A stretch of DNA of 64,000 nucleotides, from the NCBI RefSeq assembly GCF_001427905.1, contig NZ_LMEF01000023.1, positions 350,687-414,686 on the forward strand. The letters run 5' to 3'. Made by a program: the position numbers and the translations under genes. The first letter of the stretch is position 1. Each line of letters opens with the position of its first letter. The notes beneath the pieces are model-generated. The model saw only the letters and a program-made list of their open reading frames with translations. It was not told the origin of the DNA and did no database searches. The stretch is from Flavobacterium sp. Root420 (GTDB lineage: Bacteria > Bacteroidota > Bacteroidia > Flavobacteriales > Flavobacteriaceae). This document shows positions 42,649-50,957 of the stretch, piece after piece.

Positions 42649-42870
42649 TTGATTGCGAAGATACCTGGTCATGCTAATACCACGAAAACTTCAGAGTGGC
42701 TTACCTCTACTCCTGCTCTTGCTATTCCTAAAGCATTGCAACAGGCAGGTCTGAGTATGCGGAAAATTGATTGCTTTGAAATCAATGAAACCTATGTTGC
42801 CGTGATGCAGCCGCAATCTGCAATGAAGATGGTGGAGTCTCAGCAATTGTTTTAGAAAATAAATTCACTA
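42649..42870 (+). pseudogene. Thiolase fragment with internal deletion
   Basis: The frame reads IAKIPGHANTTKTSEWLTST, then IPKALQQAGLSMRKIDCFEI and NETYVAV, matching the C-terminal half of acetyl-CoA acyltransferases. After about 42810 another frame gives AAAICNEDGGVSAIVLEN, the thiolase C-terminus (normally AAICNGGGGASAIVLE). The intervening 75-80 residues, including the LDPEKVNVNGG motif, are missing here but an equivalent piece lies upstream at 41173. The gene is dead and rearranged. Confidence 0.75.
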
Positions 42871-42950
42871 ATATATGTCGGATTTTTTGTAATCATAAAT
42901 AGTATAATGATTCTGTAGGATTATTAAAGTCCAAGAATCTATTATTATAA

Positions 42951-43595
42951 TTAATGTTTGTGGTCTTCTTCCATTTTTTGTTCTTTTATTTCTTTCAAAT
43001 CCATTCCACATTTAGAACATTTGCCAGATTCATTAGAAGTTGTACCATCCATTGGACAAACATATTTTGTGACAACATAACTGCGAGATTGACTTCCTTT
43101 AACAGCGTGATCGTATTTTGTTACTTTAGTTTTCACCAACTTCATTCCGCATTTAGAACATTTACCAGGTTGTTCAGAAGTTATCCCATCCTTCGCACAA
43201 ACATATTTTGTCACAATTTCACTTTTGGGTTGACTTCCCTTTGTAGCATGTGTATCAACTTTCTCGGTGGTTTTCACCAATCCCATTCCACATTTAGAAC
43301 ATTTCCCTGGTTCGTCAGTCGTTGTGCCGTCCATTGGGCAAACATATTTCGCCACAATTATACTCATAGGTTGACTTCCTTTTGTGGCATAGGTATCAAT
43401 TCTTTCGGTGGTTTTTACCATTTCCATTCCACATTTGGTACATTTTCCAGGATCTGAATTAACCTCATTTGGATGCATAGGGCAAGTGTAAGTTACTTTT
43501 TGAGCTTCATTTTGCAGAGCTTGTGAGACTTCTTGAGCTTTCACCAATGTATTTACTGCTAAGAATACGCTTAGTACGATAATTAATTTTTTCAT
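42951..43595 (-). CDS. Exported heavy-metal-binding repeat protein
   Basis: The 214-residue protein has a signal peptide (cut near VKAQE) and four tandem units of 47-48 residues. Each has a heavy-metal-binding motif of the form YxCPM-x7-10-GKCxKCGM, separated by linkers with TKGSQP. Unit 3 has Ala-Lys in place of Pro-Met. The last unit ends in a His-rich tail (EEDHKH). This motif occurs singly in copper/silver efflux proteins (CusB/SilB-type adaptors), so the protein is probably a periplasmic copper or similar metal chelator. The near-identical repeats point to recent duplication. Confidence 0.75.
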   Translation of the reverse strand: MKKLIIVLSVFLAVNTLVKAQEVSQALQNEAQKVTYTCPMHPNEVNSDPGKCTKCGMEMVKTTERIDTYATKGSQPMSIIVAKYVCPMDGTTTDEPGKCSKCGMGLVKTTEKVDTHATKGSQPKSEIVTKYVCAKDGITSEQPGKCSKCGMKLVKTKVTKYDHAVKGSQSRSYVVTKYVCPMDGTTSNESGKCSKCGMDLKEIKEQKMEEDHKH

Positions 43596-43680
43596 TTTTT
43601 TAATTTTACATGATTACTTGTATTATTATATCAAATTCATTTTTGGAAGAATACGCAAGAGGTTTTTACAAATGCCTTAA

Positions 43681-43806
43681 AAAAGACAGGTTCCCGGATA
43701 TATTGCCAAAGCTACAAATACAAGAGTTTTGGCTCAATTTATCTTTAATTCATACTCCGGAGTATGGTTACGACAACAGCCGCAGAAAGAGATGAGCAGG
43801 TTATGA
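43681..43806 (+). pseudogene. TetR-family regulator, C-terminal remnant
   Basis: The frame from 43681 encodes KRQVPGYIAKATNTRVLAQF followed by IFNSYSGVWLRQQ, which has the wording of the ligand-binding C-terminus of Bacteroidota TetR/AcrR regulators. The DNA-binding N-terminus is absent. The neighbouring thiolase fragments suggest both belonged to a fatty-acid oxidation operon that has been deleted. Confidence 0.5.
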
Positions 43807-43923
43807 GCATATTGTCATCAGCATGTTTTATCTTCTATCGTTTAAACAGTAAAATTAGCCTCAATTATTATATGATTGAGGTTTTTAATATCGCGGTAGG
43901 CCTGCTTAAATAACCTCTTTGCA

Positions 43924-44361
43924 CTATTTTAACTGTTGCAATGCATCTTCCAGTTTATATTTCCCCCGAAGATAGTCCTCTTCTAATGAGTCAATTGTAG
44001 GTTGCAAAGATGGATCATAATGTTTAATATCAGCTGCAAACTCTTTTGTAAATTTCACTTTTTTCTTCAATATGTCAAGCTCTCGCTGAGCATCTTCTAT
44101 GCACGTATTCATGTACTCACGCTCATCCTGTGGGTGAGATTCGACTTCTTCTCTTTGCTGATTAATAATCAACTGTGCCGATCTAATTATGCTGTCTGAT
44201 TCTCTGTTCAATGAGAACCATTTCCTAAGCAAATTATCATTGATGCCGGACATTTCAGCAGAATCTATTCCTGTGTCATTTTCATTTGAATCTGTCCAAT
44301 CCTTTTTCTGGCAGCAACATAGAAGTGTAATGATAGCTAATATGTAGAACTTTGTTTTCAT
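43924..44361 (-). CDS. Small lipoprotein, function unknown
   Basis: The 145-residue product has a lipoprotein signal (ITLLCCCQKK, Cys near residue 15-17). The rest is acidic and largely helical, with coiled-coil character (residues 50-110) and no recognised family. It lies 77 bp after the DinD-like gene stop on the same strand. Confidence 0.55.
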   Translation of the reverse strand: MKTKFYILAIITLLCCCQKKDWTDSNENDTGIDSAEMSGINDNLLRKWFSLNRESDSIIRSAQLIINQQREEVESHPQDEREYMNTCIEDAQRELDILKKKVKFTKEFAADIKHYDPSLQPTIDSLEEDYLRGKYKLEDALQQLK

Positions 44362-44437
44362 AATATTACTTTTTTAATTTCCCTGAGATCTGATGTTAAA
44401 ATATTATTACTGAAGGTTTTCCTGGCTTTTATTCGCG

Positions 44438-45316
44438 TCAAGAGCTTGCATGTGTTGCTGTTTCCTTTCTACGATTATTTTTTGAGTGTGATTCATCATC
44501 AGTTTTTTGCTGCAATGCAATGCTTTCCATAACGGGCATATTCTCTGGTAATGAAATTCCGATGTCTTCAATTGCCATACGAGCTTGTAATCCAACAGCA
44601 AAATGAATACTATTAGCCTTTGTACTTTCGTGGACATTCTCATCGTTTAGTTTTTCAGTTGTTTGGGCAACACGAAATAAATTGACCGCTAATTCCATAC
44701 TGTCCATATGATCCAGAATGTTTTCATCTGGATCAAGACTTCTTATCTCTCTGATCGCTTTTACATCCAGACCTCCATAAAGCCCACGATAGCCGTGGTT
44801 TTGAAAAAATGCAAAATCCAAAGGCTTCACAATACCGGCTTTTCTGGCGGCTCCGGCTAATTGCAGGTTTCTCTTAGCCAGTTCTTTGCGAAGAAAATAT
44901 CTTCGGTCTTTAACTATTTTAAAATTTTTACTTTTCTGCTGACTCAATTCCTGCAGGCGAGCCTGCACAGCAAAATAGGCTTGTCCAAGAGCTACCGGTT
45001 TTAAAGCAGGGTCGGCATTTTGAATGATAAGATAACAGCCATAGCGTGATAATTTAACATCACCTCCATTTCTTTGTAAATCATGACCTACTGATTTTAT
45101 TGCACTAAAATCTTTAAAATGCAATTCCGTTTCCTGATCTGTATTGATGCAGGCAGCTCTTGCCTTATCTAGTACCTGAATAAATGAGCTATACTTTGAA
45201 TAACCCAATAATTTGGCAAGTCCTTTAGCGCTCCAGTATTCATTACCGTTATTATCGGTTTTTTTAAGTTTCTCAAATATAGATATGCTTTTGCGTTGTG
45301 ATTTATTTGCTTTCAT
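44438..45316 (-). CDS. dinD: DinD-like protein (DNA-damage-inducible, BRO-N domain)
   Basis: The 292-residue protein starts with a BRO-N-type domain (FEKLKKTDNNGNEYWSAKGL, then AKLLGYSKYSSFIQVLDKA). It has the DinD-specific C-terminal half with GAARKAGIVKPLDFAFFQNH and GYRGLYGGL. E. coli DinD is SOS-induced and inhibits RecA filaments. The 20-30 C-terminal residues are low-complexity. No LexA-like palindrome was seen directly upstream. Confidence 0.82.
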   Translation of the reverse strand: MKANKSQRKSISIFEKLKKTDNNGNEYWSAKGLAKLLGYSKYSSFIQVLDKARAACINTDQETELHFKDFSAIKSVGHDLQRNGGDVKLSRYGCYLIIQNADPALKPVALGQAYFAVQARLQELSQQKSKNFKIVKDRRYFLRKELAKRNLQLAGAARKAGIVKPLDFAFFQNHGYRGLYGGLDVKAIREIRSLDPDENILDHMDSMELAVNLFRVAQTTEKLNDENVHESTKANSIHFAVGLQARMAIEDIGISLPENMPVMESIALQQKTDDESHSKNNRRKETATHASS

Positions 45317-45436
45317 ATTGCTTTTATTTAAAATCTGAGATTGTTTTCTAACTTATCTTAAAATAAAATTACCCTCAATTACATCTTAGTTATAATCGAA
45401 TACAGCAAATATCATCTATTAATCTAAGTAGTAAAA

Positions 45437-45491
45437 TGATTTCCATCACCTTATAAGATAGATTTAAATATGAAAAAGATGATCGTAATCA
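45437..45491. promoter_or_regulatory. Two Crp/FNR-type boxes before ppsA
   Basis: TGAT-TTCC-ATCA (45437-45448) and TGAT-CGTA-ATCA (45480-45491) are both perfect TGAT-N4-ATCA palindromes, 43 bp apart. The second ends 76 bp before the ppsA ATG. Its centre is 29.5 bp upstream of a -7-like TACCTTTA at 45515-45522, the same distance as before hsp20, the YflT-like gene and the BON operon. Confidence 0.7.
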
Positions 45492-45566
45492 TTTTCAATT
45501 TTTACCTGTCAGACTACCTTTAAAAACAAATTTAAAAGCCATAAAAATGATTTAAAAGGAACGAAA

Positions 45567-47996
45567 ATGGAAAAATATATTTTAAAGTTTTGTGATATCG
45601 GTATTGGAGATATTAGTAACGTTGGAGGGAAAAATGCTTCTCTGGGAGAGATGTACAATAATCTTAGCCCTGAAGGTATTAGAATACCAAATGGTTTTGC
45701 CATAACTACAAGCGCTTATAAAGATTTTATAAAATACAATAACTTAAATTTTGCGCTAAATGAACTGATGTTACTTCTGGACAAGAAAGACTTTAGTAAC
45801 TTAACCGAAATTGGCTCAAAAGCAAGAAAGCTGTTACTTGATGCAAAATTCCCCCTGGATCTTCAAATTGAAATTTCAAATGCGTACTCCTTCCTATGTG
45901 AAAACAAAGAGTTCGCTGTTGCCGTTAGAAGCAGTGCTACAGCAGAAGATCTAGTCAATGCAAGTTTTGCGGGACAACACGATTCATTTCTAAATATTAA
46001 AGGTACAATGCCGCTGATTTATGCCGTAAAATGCTGTTTTGCATCACTCTATACAGACAGAGCCATAAAATACAGACTCGATAAAGGTTTTGATCATGAC
46101 AAAGTATTTCTTTCTGTGGGTATTCAACAAATGGTTCGCTCCGATTTAGCTTGTTCGGGCATTGGATTTACACTGGAACCCGAGTCAGGATTTCTGGATG
46201 TCATTCATATTGCAGGAACGTGGGGACTTGGCGAAACAATCGTGCAGGGTACAGTAACTCCCGATGAGTTTCTTGTATTTAAAAGATCCATTAAAAACAA
46301 TAAAAAAGCTATTTTACAGAAAAATCTTGGAGCAAAAAATAAGATGCTTATTTATAATGATAATCCTTCCGGTATTAATTCGACGGTTCTAAAAATTACA
46401 CCCCGAAAATGGTGTGACAAATTTGTCCTTGAAGATTCTGAAATTGAAAAATTGGCCAGATGGGCTCTTGTAATTGAAGAACATTATAATAAACCCATGG
46501 ATTTTGAATGGGCAAAAGATGGCCTTAATGGAGAGCTTTATATTATTCAGGCCAGACCAGAAACGGTGCATTCCCTTGTAAAGCCTATATCCATAAGTAC
46601 TTATAAACTCGAGAAAAAAGGAATCGCATTAGTTCAGGGCGAGGCTATAGGAAATCGCATAATTTGCGGTACTGCGAGAATTTTATTATCATCACAAGAG
46701 GCTTCAAAACTCCAAAAAGGAGAAATTCTGGTTACTAATTTTACCAGCCCGGATTGGGATCCTATCCTTAAAAAAGTCGCAGGAATCATTACCAATAAAG
46801 GAGGAAGAACAAGTCATGCCTCTATCGTAGCCAGAGAAATGGGAACCCCGGCCATAGTAGGAACTGGTAATGCTACCGAAATTATTAAAGATGGGGATCT
46901 TGTTACAATGAGCTGTGCAGAAGGGAAAACAGGCTATGTCTATGAAGGCAAACTGAAATACCTTCAAAAAACTTTTCCGCTTAGCAAAATACAGCTTCCG
47001 CAGGAACCAAAAGTACAGCTGATAATTTCTGAACCGGAAAAAGCATTTGAATTATCATTTTACCCAAATGATGGCGTAGGATTACTTCGTATTGAATTTA
47101 TAATAAGCCACGATGTAAAGATACATCCGATGGCCCTTATTCATCCAGAAAAGGTACTTGACCCTGAGCAAAGTCTAGCGATAACAAAACTCACACAAAA
47201 CTACAATAACAAACCAGATTATCTCATTGAAAAACTCTCGCAAGGTGTTGCTACAATTGCGGCAGCCTTTTATCCCAAAGAAGTCATTGTGAGAATGAGT
47301 GATTTTAAAAGCAATGAATATTCCGGGCTTCTCGGGGGAGCTTATTTTGAACCTCAGGAAGAAAACCCAATGCTTGGGTTCCGCGGTGCCTCACGTTATT
47401 ACCACGAAAAATATAAGGAAGGATTTAAACTCGAATGTCAGGCGATGAAAATAGTTCGGGATGAAATGGGACTTACCAATGTAAAACTCATGATCCCATT
47501 TTGCCGTACACCCGAGGAAGGAAAAAAAGTAATTGCTCTAATGGAGCAATACGGTTTGAAACAGCACAGTAATTGCCTTGAAATATACGTTATGGCAGAA
47601 CTGCCATCTAACATTTTACTAGCTAAAGAATTTGCTGAAATTTTTGATGGTTTTTCTATAGGATCAAATGACTTAACGCAACTCACCTTGGGTATAGATC
47701 GTGACTCTGAATTAATTTCAGATTTATTTGATGAAGAAAATGAAGCTTCGAAACAGATGATTTTTCAAATGATTCATACAGCAAACAAGATAGGAAAGAA
47801 AATAGGACTTTGCGGACAGGCACCAAGCAATTCGCTAGCTTTTACATTTTTTTTGGTTGCAGCAGGAATTAGCAGTATCTCATTCAATTCTGATGCTTTG
47901 ATAAATGGTATTAAAAATATAAATGCGGCATTAAACGCCTCTAAAATACAGCAGATATTGCCTGCTAAAATGGCAATAGCACATTTCAATAAATAA
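45567..47996 (+). CDS. ppsA: Phosphoenolpyruvate synthase
   Basis: The 809-residue enzyme makes PEP from pyruvate and ATP. It has the N-terminal ATP-grasp part (VGGKNASLGEMYNNL; AVRSSATAEDLVNASFAGQH), the swivelling phosphohistidine domain (GGRTSHASIVAREMGTPA, His417) and the C-terminal PEP-binding barrel (ending GICGQ-type LCGQAPSN with the active-site Cys). Length and motifs are those of a complete enzyme. It heads the stress island, has its own FNR-type boxes and is followed after 66 bp by the FixL-like kinase gene. PEP synthases are recurrent members of anaerobic or dormancy regulons in other bacteria. Confidence 0.93.
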   Translation: MEKYILKFCDIGIGDISNVGGKNASLGEMYNNLSPEGIRIPNGFAITTSAYKDFIKYNNLNFALNELMLLLDKKDFSNLTEIGSKARKLLLDAKFPLDLQIEISNAYSFLCENKEFAVAVRSSATAEDLVNASFAGQHDSFLNIKGTMPLIYAVKCCFASLYTDRAIKYRLDKGFDHDKVFLSVGIQQMVRSDLACSGIGFTLEPESGFLDVIHIAGTWGLGETIVQGTVTPDEFLVFKRSIKNNKKAILQKNLGAKNKMLIYNDNPSGINSTVLKITPRKWCDKFVLEDSEIEKLARWALVIEEHYNKPMDFEWAKDGLNGELYIIQARPETVHSLVKPISISTYKLEKKGIALVQGEAIGNRIICGTARILLSSQEASKLQKGEILVTNFTSPDWDPILKKVAGIITNKGGRTSHASIVAREMGTPAIVGTGNATEIIKDGDLVTMSCAEGKTGYVYEGKLKYLQKTFPLSKIQLPQEPKVQLIISEPEKAFELSFYPNDGVGLLRIEFIISHDVKIHPMALIHPEKVLDPEQSLAITKLTQNYNNKPDYLIEKLSQGVATIAAAFYPKEVIVRMSDFKSNEYSGLLGGAYFEPQEENPMLGFRGASRYYHEKYKEGFKLECQAMKIVRDEMGLTNVKLMIPFCRTPEEGKKVIALMEQYGLKQHSNCLEIYVMAELPSNILLAKEFAEIFDGFSIGSNDLTQLTLGIDRDSELISDLFDEENEASKQMIFQMIHTANKIGKKIGLCGQAPSNSLAFTFFLVAAGISSISFNSDALINGIKNINAALNASKIQQILPAKMAIAHFNK

Positions 47997-48062
47997 AGAA
48001 TGTAGGCAACTGATTATCAAAAACATTTCACGATATTTGTTATACCAAAAATCGATTGCAAA

Positions 48063-49253
48063 ATGAAAAATCAGGCACTCCTAAATGCAATTATTGAAAA
48101 TGCAATCGATGGAATAATCACAATCAACGAAAAAGGAATTGTAGAATCTATAAATCCCTCTGCGTGCCGACTTTTTTTATATACTCCTGAGGAAGTTATT
48201 GGTAAAAACATTTCACTGTTAATGCCGTCTCCTGACAGAGAAAAACACGACACTTATATACAAAACTATAAATCTTCAGGAATTCCGCATATTATTGGAC
48301 ATGACAGGGATGTGCTTGGGAGGAAAAAAGACGGAAACATATTTCCTTTTAGACTTGGAGTAAGTGAAGTTAAATTTGAGGGAGAAAGAATTTTTGCAGG
48401 TTTCATTCATGATATGAGTCACCAAAAAGAAGCAGAAAACCGTTTAATGCAATACACTCAGCATTTAGAAGAGCTAGTAAAAGATCGTACACAGGCTTTA
48501 AACGAAACCATTGAAGCCTTAACCCTCACAAAAGAGGAAGTCAGCAACACCCTTGAAAAAGAAAAGGAACTCAACAAAATTAAAAGCCGTCTCTTATCAA
48601 TGGCCTCTCATGAATTTCGCACACCGTTGAGCACGATTCAACTCTCCACATCTTTAATCCAACGATATATTGAAGATTTAAACAACCCAAAAATTGAAAC
48701 ACATATACATAAAATAAAAAGCGCCATTGCCAACCTGACCGCAATTTTAAATGATTTTTTACTGCTTGAAAAAGCAGAATCAAATAAAATTACATTGGAA
48801 ATATGTACTTTTAATCTCCATGATTTTATTAAAGAAATTATAGGAGAACTGAAGCTTCTCACAAAAAAGAAACAAAAGATAATCAGCATCCCAAATACTG
48901 AAATTACTTTGGTAAAACTAGACAAAAACCTAATCAAAAACTGTATTATTAATCTTGTATCAAATGCTATAAAATATTCAGGAGAGGAAACCGAAATCGA
49001 ATTGTGGACCTCTATAACTGACAAAACGATAACCCTAAACGTAAAAGATAATGGCATTGGCATACCTGAGGAAGAGCAAAAGCATTTATTTGAAGCTTTC
49101 TTCAGAGCCCATAATACCGGTACTATTCCGGGAACAGGCCTTGGACTGCATATTGTCTCACGTTATGTGTCATTAATGGATGGTACTATCTCATTTAAAA
49201 GCGCCATTGATAAAGGAACCTTATTTACTATTGAACTTCCCCGTTATGACTAA
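48063..49253 (+). CDS. FixL-like haem-PAS sensor histidine kinase
   Basis: The 396-residue protein has one PAS domain (residues 1-120), a coiled coil and a HisKA/HATPase core (MASHEFRTPLSTI with His183; N-box NLVSNAIKY; GIGIPEEEQ; GTGLGLHIVSRY). The PAS domain closely resembles that of FixL: PSPDREKHDTYIQNY matches the FixL haem-ligand helix (His62), and IIGHDRDVLGRKKDG keeps the Arg (82) that senses bound oxygen. It has no membrane segment. It overlaps the response regulator by 8 bp. The likely role is to bind haem and phosphorylate the partner in response to oxygen or a related gas. Haem binding is inferred from the motif. Confidence 0.85.
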   Translation: MKNQALLNAIIENAIDGIITINEKGIVESINPSACRLFLYTPEEVIGKNISLLMPSPDREKHDTYIQNYKSSGIPHIIGHDRDVLGRKKDGNIFPFRLGVSEVKFEGERIFAGFIHDMSHQKEAENRLMQYTQHLEELVKDRTQALNETIEALTLTKEEVSNTLEKEKELNKIKSRLLSMASHEFRTPLSTIQLSTSLIQRYIEDLNNPKIETHIHKIKSAIANLTAILNDFLLLEKAESNKITLEICTFNLHDFIKEIIGELKLLTKKKQKIISIPNTEITLVKLDKNLIKNCIINLVSNAIKYSGEETEIELWTSITDKTITLNVKDNGIGIPEEEQKHLFEAFFRAHNTGTIPGTGLGLHIVSRYVSLMDGTISFKSAIDKGTLFTIELPRYD

Positions 49254-50295
49254 AATACTAATTATTGAAGATAATGACAATATTAGAGAAAATGTTATTG
49301 AAATTCTCGAACTTTCAGGTTACGAGGTTTTTGCCGCAGCTAATGGAAAGACAGGAGTTGAAACCGCCCTTAAAATGTTGCCCGATCTTATACTATGTGA
49401 TATTATGATGCCTGAACTTGATGGATATGGCGTTTTACATATTCTTCATAAACACCCTGAAACACAAGCAACACCTATTATATTTTTAACCGCCAAAGCA
49501 GAAAGGGCCGATATTCGAAAAGGCATGGAACTGGGCGTTGACGATTATCTTACCAAACCGTTTGATGATATCGAACTCTTAAAGGCAATAGAAGCCAGAT
49601 TGAAGAAAAAAGAACTGCAGCAACTTTTTTATGGACAGAGTGCTGAAAACCTCAACGCAGTTATTTCTAAAGAAGACGGACTCGTAAAACTAAAAGAAAT
49701 CATGCTGGATCGCAGTACCCGACACTATAAAAAAAATCAATATATTCATTATGAAGGAGATCATGTCTTAGGGATCTATTATATTATAAGCGGAAAAGTC
49801 AAAACCGTAAAGCTTACTCAGGAAGGACGTGAACTTATTACAGGTGTTTATAAAGAAAACGATTATCTGGATATTAGCATACTTTTTTCAAATGATACGT
49901 ATAACGATACGACTATCGCGCTTGAAGAAACCGTCTTAAGCTTTTTGCCAACAGAACAACTTGATAAACTACTTTTTCTGTATCCCGATGTAGGTGCCAA
50001 ATTCATTAAAATTCTCGCAAATGATATGCGGGAAAAAGAAGAAAGATTGCTGCAGATTGCCTATATGTCAGTACGAAAAAGAATTGCCCAAGGCATTGTA
50101 CACCTCCTAAAGCAGCATAGCCCCGATGGAACCAGTATTAAATTTTCCAGAGATGATCTTGCAGCTTTTTCCGGAACTTCACCTGAGACTGTAAGCCGTA
50201 CATTAAGCGATTTTAAAGAAGAAGGGTTAATCGAAAAGACTTCCAGTACGATACACATCCTTAATTTAGAAAAACTAAGCAGAATAAAAAACTAA
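49246..50295 (+). CDS. Response regulator: receiver fused to Crp/Fnr-type DNA-binding domain
   Basis: The 349-residue protein has a CheY-like receiver (ILIIEDNDNIRENV; phospho-acceptor Asp52 in LCDIMMPELDG; TKPFDD), followed by a cyclic-nucleotide-type beta roll (about residues 145-250) and a Crp-type winged helix. The recognition helix GTSPETVSRTLSDF carries E-x-x-S-R at the positions FNR uses to read TTGAT. The start is the ATG at 49246, inside the kinase gene; an upstream open frame merely overlaps the kinase. It differs from FixJ, whose output domain is of the LuxR type. It is the best candidate to bind the TGAT-N4-ATCA boxes of this island. Confidence 0.88.
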   Translation: MTKILIIEDNDNIRENVIEILELSGYEVFAAANGKTGVETALKMLPDLILCDIMMPELDGYGVLHILHKHPETQATPIIFLTAKAERADIRKGMELGVDDYLTKPFDDIELLKAIEARLKKKELQQLFYGQSAENLNAVISKEDGLVKLKEIMLDRSTRHYKKNQYIHYEGDHVLGIYYIISGKVKTVKLTQEGRELITGVYKENDYLDISILFSNDTYNDTTIALEETVLSFLPTEQLDKLLFLYPDVGAKFIKILANDMREKEERLLQIAYMSVRKRIAQGIVHLLKQHSPDGTSIKFSRDDLAAFSGTSPETVSRTLSDFKEEGLIEKTSSTIHILNLEKLSRIKN

Positions 50296-50306
50296 TTCTT
50301 CAAATG

Positions 50307-50340
50307 TGATGAGTATCAATTTCTCACATGATTTGCGTCA
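50307..50340. promoter_or_regulatory. Tandem Crp/FNR-type boxes before hsp20
   Basis: TGAT-GAGT-ATCA (50307-50318) and TGAT-TTGC-GTCA (50329-50340) start 22 bp apart, two helical turns. The second ends 75 bp before the ATG, and its centre lies 29.5 bp before a perfect -7 element at 50364. Confidence 0.7.
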
Positions 50341-50363
50341 TCTTATCTGCCGATAATCTGCTA

Positions 50364-50371
50364 TAATTTTG
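50364..50371 (+). promoter_or_regulatory. -7 element of hsp20
   Basis: TAATTTTG matches TAnnTTTG, 43 bp before the ATG at 50415. With a start site about 5 bp downstream, the nearer box would be centred at about -41.5, the usual class II activator position. Confidence 0.55.
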
Positions 50372-50414
50372 ATTAACTATTCAATTAAATGTTTAATTTA
50401 AATTTTAGAATATC

Positions 50415-50864
50415 ATGACTACACTAGTGCCAACCAAGAAAAACGTTTCTCTACCAAACGTTTTTGATGATTTTTTTAATGATGGCTTTCTGGACATGCC
50501 ATCTTTTTTTGCTTTTACAAATCAAAAAGGAGCTTTTATGCCCAATGTTAATGTTATTGAGAATACCGAAAATTTTGAAATTGAACTTGCTGCGCCTGGG
50601 CTTCAAAATAAAGATTTCAAAGCAGAGGTTAAAAATGGAGTATTAACTATCAGCGCAGAAAAAGAAGAAGAAATCAAAGAGGAAGACAAAAATTTTAGAA
50701 AAAGAGAATTCTCTTATAGCTCCTTCAGCCGTTCTTTTGTTTTACCTGATAATGTGACAGCTGATAATATTGATGCTAATTATAAAAATGGTATTTTAAA
50801 ATTGACACTGCCGAAAAAGAACAGCAGTCCAAAAACTCCTGCAAAACAAATTAAAATCGGATAA
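50415..50864 (+). CDS. Hsp20/alpha-crystallin small heat-shock protein
   Basis: The 149-residue protein has a short N-terminal arm, the alpha-crystallin domain (NVIENTENFEIELAAPGL; GVLTISAEKEEE; FVLPDNVTADNIDA) and the C-terminal NGILKLTLPKK with the I/L-x-L anchor. It binds unfolding proteins without ATP. It has its own promoter with tandem FNR-type boxes and its own terminator. Small heat-shock proteins are hallmark members of hypoxia or dormancy regulons, such as HspX of mycobacteria. Confidence 0.92.
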   Translation: MTTLVPTKKNVSLPNVFDDFFNDGFLDMPSFFAFTNQKGAFMPNVNVIENTENFEIELAAPGLQNKDFKAEVKNGVLTISAEKEEEIKEEDKNFRKREFSYSSFSRSFVLPDNVTADNIDANYKNGILKLTLPKKNSSPKTPAKQIKIG

Positions 50865-50871
50865 ACCTAAA

Positions 50872-50915
50872 AATAAGATGTGCCTATTGGATATATTTCC
50901 CAGACACATCTTATT
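50872..50915 (+). terminator. Terminator of hsp20
   Basis: AATAAGATGTG and CACATCTTATT form a perfect 11-bp stem around a 22-base loop, followed by a T-run. It starts 8 bp after the stop codon. Confidence 0.75.
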
Positions 50916-50957
50916 TTTTGATTAACTAAATCAGGATCTGCTGTAATATTGAATAAA

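Noticed and set aside
42649..42855. A 68-residue protein-coding gene
   Set aside because: It is a piece of thiolase with an internal deletion and a frame change at its end.
42951..43595. CRISPR-like or DNA-level repeat array
   Set aside because: The roughly 145-bp periodicity is explained by repeated protein units within one open frame.
43610..43795. A 61-codon plus-strand frame as a gene
   Set aside because: Another frame of the same DNA encodes recognisable TetR C-terminal sequence, so the region is a pseudogene and this frame is incidental.
44407..44643. A 78-codon minus-strand frame
   Set aside because: It lies in an alternative frame of the dinD 3' end and shows no own signal.
48001..48062. 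Crp/FNR-type box before the FixL-like gene (TGATTATCA)
   Set aside because: The spacer is one base, not four, so it does not fit the other boxes.
49180..49245. Upstream extension of the response regulator
   Set aside because: These codons overlap the kinase 3' end in another frame and add no part of the receiver fold.
50924..50944. TGAT-N7-ATCA before the ATP-cone gene
   Set aside because: The spacing is seven bases, unlike the consistent N4 boxes, so binding by the same factor is unlikely.
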